Below, one piece after another: positions 56,584 through 64,000 of a stretch of 64,000 nt of DNA. The stretch is from assembly GCA_036245805.1 (NCBI GenBank), contig BTRK01000005.1:36065469-36129468 (forward strand), in the 5' to 3' direction. Source of the stretch: Pristionchus mayeri (lineage: Eukaryota; Nematoda; Chromadorea; Rhabditida; Neodiplogasteridae). The notes below the pieces were generated by a model. It saw only the letters and a list, made by a program, of their open reading frames with translations, was not told the origin of the DNA and ran no database searches. Numbering within the stretch: the first letter of the stretch is position 1; each line of letters opens with the position of its first letter. The position numbers and the translations under genes were made by a program.

Positions 56584-59500
56584 ATGTCCACGGATCCGAC
56601 CAAGTTCTGCTCTCCGATCGAGTACAACAATGTCACTCTGATCATCGGAGAGAAGAAACTGCAAGTTTCGAAGGATGTGAGTAAAACTTCAGATTATTAT
56701 AAGATTCTTCTTTTCACATTTTGCATTTCTCTAGTTTTCGGAAATCTTACGGATAGTCCTATGAGTGCTCGGAAATTTCCGAGTCGAAATGTTAAAAAAT
56801 CTTAAAATCTGAGGCAACAGCAACGCGCCTCCCGATCGCGTCGCGGTCGTTCTGTGACGAGAGCGATTTCCTTAACACGAGGAAAGGTAACTTACAGTTT
56901 CTCGCCGTCTACTCTCCAGTTTTCGCTGCAATGTTCTTCGGGGATTTCACTGAGAAAGGAAAAGAGGAAGTGGAGATCAAGGATGTTGTCTACGAAGTAA
57001 GTAATATGAGTGACTATCTGAGAGAACTTACCAGAGACCGTACAGCGAAAAATAAAGTTCTGATTTTAAGATGCCCCTAGGGCATAGTTGCCCACCACTG
57101 GCGGCGGCAAGTGGGGTAGTGCTCATCCACGACCCCCTATTCATGGTGAAAAGTGAGGTAGTGCTCATAGACGTAAGGGGGTCATGGTAAAAAAATCGAT
57201 GGTAGGTGATGGGTAGGTCAAGATTAAGTTCTATACCAATCAATAGTACAGTACTTCCTGATACCGTATATAGCTACCGTAACCCTGATTACCGCGAACT
57301 GATTTTTTTCAAAAATTGAAAATACCTTACCCTAATTTAAAAATAAAAGTACCGTAACCAATCGATAGTACAGTACCATCAGATACCGTATCCCACTACC
57401 GTAACCCCGACTATCGCGAACTAACTTTATTTTTAAGATGTCCTGGTGACGTGCACTATCGGTCTGGCGTCGTGAACTATCGATTGTACAGTACCCAACT
57501 GACTACCGTAACCCAGTTCCTTGGGTTAGATCTAGTTCCTTGGGTCAAACATTTTTCTAAAAATTCTAAATCTATAATAAAATTATTTTGAAGTATCCCA
57601 CCGTAACTCTAATTAGTGTAGAACCAATTTATGATTGATTTAGGATTGTTATAAAATGATTTTGGATTTTTAGAAAAATGTTTGACCCAAAGAACTAGAT
57701 CTGACCCACGGAACTGGGTTACGGTAGTTAGTTGGGTACTGTACAATCGATCGTTCAAGACACCAGGCCGATAGTGCACGTCACCAGGACATCTGAAAAA
57801 TTAAGTTAGTTCGCGATAGTCGGGTTACGGTAGTGGGATACGGTATCTGGTGGTACTGTACTATCGATTGGTTACGGTACTTTGATTTTTTAATTAGGGT
57901 ACGGTATTTTCAATTTTTGAAAAAAATCAGTTCGCGGTAATCAGGGTTACGGTAGCTATATACGGTATCAGGAAGTACTGTACTATTGATTGGTATAGTA
58001 CTTAATCTTGACCTACCCATGACCTACCATCGATTTTTTGACCATGACCTATACGTCTATGAGCACTACCTCACTAAAAAAGTGGGGCAGTGCTTATCCA
58101 TGAATAGGGGGTCATGGGTGTCGCCGGCGGCGTGGGCAACTATGCCCTAGGGGTAACTCATCTGTGGAAAAAGTTAGGGTAATTAGAATAATAAAAATTT
58201 CAGCCCTGAAAAAGTGATTCAACGTGTGTCATTTTAATCACCATTATTAGATTTGTCGTGGAAAGTTATCCTAGGAACCAACTTTTGGTGAAAAAATTCG
58301 TGCTTCAAAGGGGTCTCCTGAATCACAGAATAGGAAAGGTAGTGATTTTTTGCAAATATGTCTATTTCTAAGACGATCCACTATGAACTCCGATTAAGTC
58401 TAGTCAGTTTATAGCTACACTTTAATAGGGGAAACATATAACGTACAAAAAACGGAAATTATCTCAATTCGAAAAAATCGATTTTTATCATCTCGATTTT
58501 TCTCATATTTAGGCACATGCTACTTTTCCTTTACGATCCGAATTCCAATTGTTTTGGGCAAATCTAGTAGAATGGACCCTAGTAGAAAATCTAGTAGAAT
58601 GGTGCTTGAAAATGCAATATCGCGCTCGTAAAAAAATATGTTTCACATGATAATATCGAAGTTACGAGGGCTATCGGATAATTTTGTACATTATTCAACT
58701 TCTTCAACTTAGACCAAGTATTATGTACTTGCAAAATAGAGCATATATTCAATCTAATAAGAATGACTTTTTGGAAACCTGAAAATTAAATTTTTTTTTC
58801 AAAAACTACTCATTTACCGCTGGAATGCATAACGCTTGTGGAATTTAGTTGGGGAAGGTGTATACAAGTAAAATCTAATCGATTCTCACAAAATGACTTT
58901 AAAATTTCGTTTTTGTTCTTTTCTGATACTCACAATTTTGCATTTTCAAGCAAAAATATATCCGGATGGATGAGGACCCTAAGCTCAACCTTTTCTGACA
59001 TATGTTGGTCCCTTCTACTAGATTTTTCAAGAAAATTGGGAATTCCGATCGTTAAGTAAAAGTAGCATGTGCCTAAATATGAGAAAAATCGAGATGATAA
59101 AAATCCATTTTTTTCGAATTGAGATAATGCCCCTTTTTGTACGTTATATGTTTCCCCTATCAAAGTGTAGCTATAAACCGACTAGACTTAATCGGAGTTC
59201 ACAGTGGATCGTCTTAAAAATAGACATATTTGCAAAAAAAAACACTACCTTTCTTCTTCTGTGATTCAGGAGACCCCTTTGAAGCACGAATTTTTTCACC
59301 AAAAGTTGGTTCCTAGGGTAACTTTTTACGAGGAATCTAATAATGGTGATTAAAATGACACACGTTGAAACACTTTTTCAGGGCTGAAATTTGTATTTTG
59401 AAAATTACCGTAACTTTTTCCACAGATGAGCTAGCATTTCACTTCCAACAGTAAAAATGCTTATCTCGTCGAGATGTTTCAGAATTACTATACATTTATG

Positions 59501-61877
59501 AAGTTTGGATGAGCCGTTCAAAAAATACAAAAACCGACCACCCAGGTTCGGCGAGACACACGAAATGTGGGGTAAGAGATACGGCTTCGTAAGGCCGATT
59601 TTCGAACTCTACGTGAAAAGTTACCCCTAGGGGCATCTTAAAATCAGAACTTTATTTTTCGCTGTACGGCCTATATTGCTATTGCTCGGTTCTCTCAGAT
59701 ATAAACATCTCATATAAACATAGTTGCCAAACATAGTTGCCCAACGCTGGCGGCGAAGTGTTTTCAGACCATTCATGGTTGCTCCGTAGGGACGTATAGG
59801 GGGTCATGGTCAAAAATTGATCGGTAGGTCAATGGGGGTCTGGACTAGGTACCGTACCCTGGACTAGGTCCCGTACCCAATCGATAGTACAGTACCCCAG
59901 ATACCGTATACCACTACCGTAACCCACGATTATCGCAAACTAACTTTATTTTTAAAAAGTCCTGGTACCGTGCCCAATCGATTATACAGTACCCAAGCAA
60001 CTACCGTAACCCAGTTCCTAGGGTCAGATCAAGTTCCTTGGGTCAAACATTTTTCTTAAAATGCCACACATTTTCCTAAAAATCCTTAACCTATTATACA
60101 ATTATTCAAAAGTAATTAGAGATATGGTAGGATATTTTAAAATAATTGTATGTTCAATTTTAGATTTTTAGAAAAACGTTTGACCCAAGGAACTGGATCT
60201 GACCCAAGGAACTGGTTCGACTTCATGCGAAACTTTCCGCATGCTCAAGAGAGATGTGTCAAGTGACAACGAACGATTCAAAAGAAGATGAATGAGTCCA
60301 AAGATCCAACCCCTTCCCCACCCCCCCTCGTCGATGGCAAAAGGCTCCAGAGTCCTTCCCTTACCCTACACCCCCACATACACCCCCACATGCCTTGACA
60401 TGTATAAAATCTATCAATCTATCTATCTATCTTATGGTAGTTGCTTGGGTACTGTAAAATCGATTGGGCACGGTACCAGGACTTTTAAAAATATAGTTAG
60501 TTTGCGATAATCTGGGTTACGGTAGTGGTATACGGTATCTGGGGTACTGTACTATCGATTGGGTACAGTACCTAGTCTTGACCTACCATTGACTTATTTT
60601 TGACCATGACCCCTATACGTCCCTGCGGAGAGCGCCCCTCAAGACAGGGGCGCTCTCCGCAACTATGAGTAGGGGTTCATGGGTGTCGCCGCCGGCGTGG
60701 GCAACTATGAATATAAATCTTTGTTTGCGGTATTATTTTTGAGACCTTGTTATTGCTTTACTAAAATACGAATTTCAGGAATTCGTCGATCTTGTTGAAT
60801 TGATTTTCCCCCTACAAGCTCAGATTTCAGGTTATTATTTACATTTTGTTCGTATTTATTTTAATGTCTTCATATAGATTCCACTCTTCCCCATATTCTG
60901 GCTTTGGGCGATCGATTCCAGATGCAGGTTCGTTTTTATATCAAATGGTCCAAGCACAACAATATTATTATAGCAAGTGATTACTCAGTGTGAAAATCAT
61001 TTGATTTCTTCGACCACGTTCACAAAGGTTGAGAAGCTACATTTGTCTGATCAATACAGACTCGAAAAGCTAAAGGTGGCAACTATCATTTTTAAAAGTA
61101 ATATATAAATAATCTTCACAATTTAGGATCACTGCCTTCTGAGTTTATCCACTGCACTTGAAATCAGCGCTCTCGAGGTAACTGATAGTCTTTGTATGGT
61201 AAAGAATACGTCACGGCGATAATATTTTGTTGTTGTTGGAAATCAGTTTTTAAATCTCCTGGTTCGTTCAAATTCGTATATCTAAGATTATAAAATACCA
61301 AATTTTGACATATTTCCAAAAAGTTCGAAAACAATCTTCCAGTGCGAACTGTTTTGCTTCATCAACACGTTATGCCTGTGTGAAGTTATATACAAAAAGA
61401 AGTAGTATGAATTTTCAGTCGATGCCCGAGTATTCCAATTTCTCAGCAGGAATTAAGGCAGCCATCTTCGATAAAAAGATGAACCTGCCCATCATAGTGA
61501 GAGTCCTCGGCCAGGTAAGGCTTTTTCTTTGTTTAGGTTTTTTTATTTGCCAGCAATTTTCTTTCCATGATAGGATTCGCCAATTCAGACCAAAATCTTT
61601 CTGGCCATGAACTAGTCTGGAATGAGGGGATTGGGAGAACAACCCTCTCTTGTCGAAAGAACCTTTTTTCTTCAAACTTCAGGGCACTAACGAGATCCTC
61701 TTTCGCGTGAAGTACGGGACCAGAATAGAAAAGATGAGGAAGGCTTATGCGGACAGAAAAGGAATCTCTCTTACTTCTACTCGATTCCTCTTCGAGTTGT
61801 GCAGAGTCAATGATGATGATACTCCGTGGAGTCTGAACATGAAGGAGAATGATGTCATAAATGCTTTTAAATTGTAG
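56584..61877 (+). CDS. BTB-SUMO-like fusion protein, gene F (8 exons, 245 aa)
   Basis: Exons: 56584-56676, 56898-56996, 60779-60830, 60878-60927, 60974-61075, 61127-61177, 61419-61514 and 61683-61877 (738 nt, in frame). The BTB part reads NVTLIIGEKKLQVSKD, YSPVFAAMFFGDF, EVEIKDVVYEEFVDLVELIF, ALGDRFQMQ. Exon 7 joins the BTB tail (YSNFSAGIKAAIFD) to SUMO strand 1 (NLPIIVRVLGQ). Exon 8 is a SUMO core (EILFRVKYGTRIEKMRKAYA, RFLFELCRVNDDDTP) ending NAFKL with no Gly-Gly, so it cannot be conjugated as SUMO is. The start follows TAGCCAG, a likely acceptor. Intron 2 is 3.8 kb because of nested palindromes, yet every exon is intact. Exon lengths equal those of gene D except for 6 extra nt in exon 2. 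Confidence 0.88.
57036..59676. mobile_element. Large palindromic element in gene F intron 2 (outer)
   Basis: The left tip CCGTACAGCGAAAAATAAAG (57036) matches the complement of CTTTATTTTTCGCTGTACGG at the right end (59648-59667). Inner arms run about 58190-58800 and 58830-59395, for example TTTCAGCCCTGAAAAAGTG against CACTTTTTCAGGGCTGAAA. The left arm is interrupted by another palindrome (57074-58151). Confidence 0.85.
57074..58151. mobile_element. Palindrome nested inside the left arm of the outer one
   Basis: Starts GGGCATAGTTGCCCACC and ends GTGGGCAACTATGCCC. Arms of about 500 bp share TACCGTAACCCAGTTCC, GTCAAACATTTTTCTAAAAA and others in inverted form. It splits the sequence CCCCTAG/GGGTAA that is continuous (inverted) in the opposite arm at about 59620, which shows it arrived second. 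Confidence 0.85.
59730..60712. mobile_element. Third palindrome in gene F intron 2, same family as 57074-58151
   Basis: Begins near TAGTTGCCCAACGCTGGCGG and ends GCCGGCGTGGGCAACTAT. Arms share GTACTGTACTATCGATTGGG and TGGGTCAAACATTTTTCT-type words with the nested palindrome. The inner part near 60290-60420 has a CCCCCACATACACCCCCACA tract. A small perfect hairpin GAGAGCGCCCCT/AGGGGCGCTCTC lies at 60627-60658. Confidence 0.8.
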
Positions 61878-62308
61878 GACATCACCACATGGTAGTGATC
61901 CAGCGGTGAGGCTCCTCTGGTGGAATTTATGCTATCTATTATGATATATTGTGACCATTCTAATCATCTGGCTTGTACTTTCTGATTTCAGTTATCATGT
62001 TGATTCCACGTCTTATACTCCTTTTTTACTGCTGTCGGATTGTAGAAAGTATAATTTCATATATCATATATATAAAGAGATTTTTACATACTCGAAGTTG
62101 ACTGATTTTAGATGTTCCTGATGCATCGTTAAAGTATCTTGGTCGTTCAAATTCGTTCTCATTCGTTGTAGTCCTGTTCGTTATGATTCTCGCCATCTTG
62201 GCAAGAATTCTTTTCTGTTTATACCAAGTATTACTGAGTCATCATGTACTTTTTGTGAATTTATGTTTAGTAGGTCTTTTTCACTTCGCATTGCTAAGGT
62301 CTCGAGCC
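61878..62308. other. Intergenic region between genes F and H
   Basis: AT-rich spacer holding the conserved motif at 62123-62140 and, before the ATG, T-rich acceptor-like sequence. No ORF is supported. Confidence 0.45.
62123..62140 (+). promoter_or_regulatory. Conserved upstream motif of gene H
   Basis: GCATCGTTAAAGTATCTT, preceded by GATGTT and followed by GGTCGTTCAA, lies 169 bp before the gene H ATG. Confidence 0.55.
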
Positions 62309-64000
62309 ATGTCGACTGATGTAGCCAAGTTCTGCTCTCCGAATGAGCATAGTAACGTTACTCTAATCTGTGGAGACAATAAACTCCGAATTTCGAAGGA
62401 TGTGAGTATCGCTTCTTATTTTTTAATATTATAATACTAATTTTATGTATAGATAAAATTCTTGAGTTGGTATTTTCTCAAATTAGAAAGGATTGAGTCA
62501 TTCAGGAGTTCTCTATTAATATTCAACATTTCATTTTGCAGTTTCTGGCCATGTATTCCCCTGTTTTTACTGCAATGTTCTTCGGAGGTTTCGCTGAGAA
62601 TGGAAAGGACGAAATGGAGATCAAGGATGTTGTCTATGAGGTAATAAATACCAAAACATTGCTTGCGGTATCTCAGTCAGTTGTTAAATCTTCCATGTAT
62701 CAATTAACTTTTTTTTCTTATCTATTTGAATTTTGTAGTGTCTAGCCTTGCTTTCAAAAAATAAACCCCAGTAATTGTGAAATTAGAAAGGATATGTTTT
62801 TTTCTGTGAACTTAATTTTTAAAAAAACTGATGTTTTTCACTAAAAACGTGATTTTCAGGAATTCGTCGACCTTTTTGAATTAATTTTCTCGCTGGATGC
62901 TCAGATTTCCGGTAACTCTTCTTCCAATGTTAATTTCAATAGCATCTTACAGATTCCTCGCTTCCCCATATTCTGGCTCTGGCGGATCGATTCCAGATGC
63001 AGGTTTTTTTAAAATTTCAAATAGGCTGAACATTAATATTATTATAGCAAGTGATCGTCCAGTGCGAGACTCATCTAATTTCTCCCACCACGTTCTCAAT
63101 GGCAGAAAAGCTTCAAATGTCTGATCGCTACAGACTCGAAAAGCTCAAGGTAGCAACTATCACTTTTTTAAAATTCATATTTTTCATACAATTTAGGACC
63201 ACTGCCTGCTGAGTTGCTCGACTGCGCTGGAGATCGGCACCCTTGAGGTATCTGATAGTCTTTGTAAGAATCATTTTTCTGATTAAGTGTTAAGAAGAGC
63301 ATGCGTATATTGTTGTCGTCTAATCATAATTTCTAATGTCATATCTTCAGTCTACTCCCGAATATGCGAACTTCTCAGCCGACATGAAAGCTGCTATCTG
63401 TGATAGGGTCTTGAAACTGGTTAGGCAATCTCCATTTCTCTTGGCCATTTTATGGAGGACATTTTTTTCTATTGAACGACTTGTCATTTGTTGTTCCTTG
63501 TCAGTGGTCGAAAAGTATATTCAAAATGACATAACGTGCCCACGTTTTTCAATTTTTATGGCCTACCCTTTCGACCACTGCTGCTGATTGTTAACTTTAT
63601 TGTTTACTGTTTCTTGTTTTTATCCATTATTCTCAGGTAACAATGGAAGCTAAAGGTGGGGTTGCTGATAACTCTGGCGATGGAAATGCCGTGTACATCA
63701 ATCTGAAAGTCGCAGGCTATGTAAGGATTTGAATTTCTTTCTTTCGATGTTCCATTCATTTTTTTTCTTTCGAGGGGTCTGATTCCCCATTTAATTCCTT
63801 AATCTCCGAAACAGGATCAATAATCGGGTGTAGGCATTGGAATGAAAATATGTTTTGTTATGAAAGAGTATGTTGTTTTGGAAGACTTAATCTTTCGCTT
63901 TAGAACTCGGACATGGACGTTGTGAAATTTCGTCTGAAGTACGAAACTAGTATGGGAAAGCTGAAGAGATCCTATGCGGAGAGAATCGGAGTTCCTGTTA
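62309..64000 (+). CDS. BTB protein with SUMO-like C-terminus, gene H (cut by right edge)
   Basis: Exons: 62309-62401, 62542-62640, 62860-62911, 62953-63002, 63048-63149, 63197-63247, 63351-63419, 63637-63720, and 63904 to beyond 64000. The BTB part is intact (NVTLICGDNKLRISKD, YSPVFTAMFFGGF, EMEIKDVVYEEFVDLFELIF, ALADRFQMQ). The BTB tail (YANFSADMKAAICDRVLKL) ends at a GTTAGG donor as in gene C. Exon 8 then encodes a Gly-rich leader and SUMO strand 1 (AVYINLKVAGY). Exon 9 begins the SUMO core (VKFRLKYETSMGKLKRSYA, ERIGVPV). An ATG six nt into exon 8 means the SUMO part could instead be an independent, trans-spliced gene. In gene C that codon is GTG, which favours a fusion there. Whether Gly-Gly is present lies outside the window. 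Confidence 0.78.

Overview
The window is animal nuclear DNA and most likely nematode. Genes are split by many short introns (about 43-60 nt where no insertion has landed) with TTTCAG-type acceptors. The gene content (expanded MATH-BTB family, SMO-1-like SUMO domains, mariner and CR1-like elements) and the abundant TACGGTA/TACCGTA words suggest a Pristionchus-like diplogastrid. The species assignment is inference.

Left part (1-15.9 kb): a C2H2 zinc-finger gene on the minus strand runs off the left edge. Opposite it is a complete 18-exon gene (2096-10677) whose conserved blocks match PNISR, an SR-related splicing protein. From 10.7 to 15.9 kb there is no convincing host gene. That stretch holds an unassigned minus-strand ORF, a relic related to LINE ORF1, a 34-bp minisatellite of about 31 copies, and dispersed GC-rich repeats.

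Right part (15.9-64 kb): a tandem array of eight related BTB genes, all on the plus strand, with nearly identical exon lengths. A (15975-18634) is an intact MATH-BTB gene. B is a MATH-BTB remnant split by a mariner element. C, D, F and H are BTB genes whose C-terminus carries a SUMO-like domain. E is a MATH-BTB pseudogene. G (40219-56178) has MATH, BTB and SUMO-like modules in order but carries lesions. In D, F and G the first SUMO beta strand lies in the same exon as the end of the BTB/BACK region, so the fusion is direct there. In C and H it depends on one intron join. BTB proteins commonly act as Cullin-3 adaptors, so a fused SUMO-like module could recognise SUMO-interacting partners. That role is inference. 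D keeps a Gly-Gly followed by a tail, while C, F and G have lost it.

The array is full of insertions, mostly in introns: a CR1-like LINE, four mariner-type elements, several very large perfect or nested palindromes, and a 9.5-kb element with about 140-bp inverted ends and a 7-bp target duplication (41342-50863). The large element carries a THAP-finger/transposase-like gene on one strand. On the other strand lies what looks like the 5' half of a USP-type deubiquitinase gene, including its Cys box. No CRISPR array, operon or prokaryotic feature was seen.
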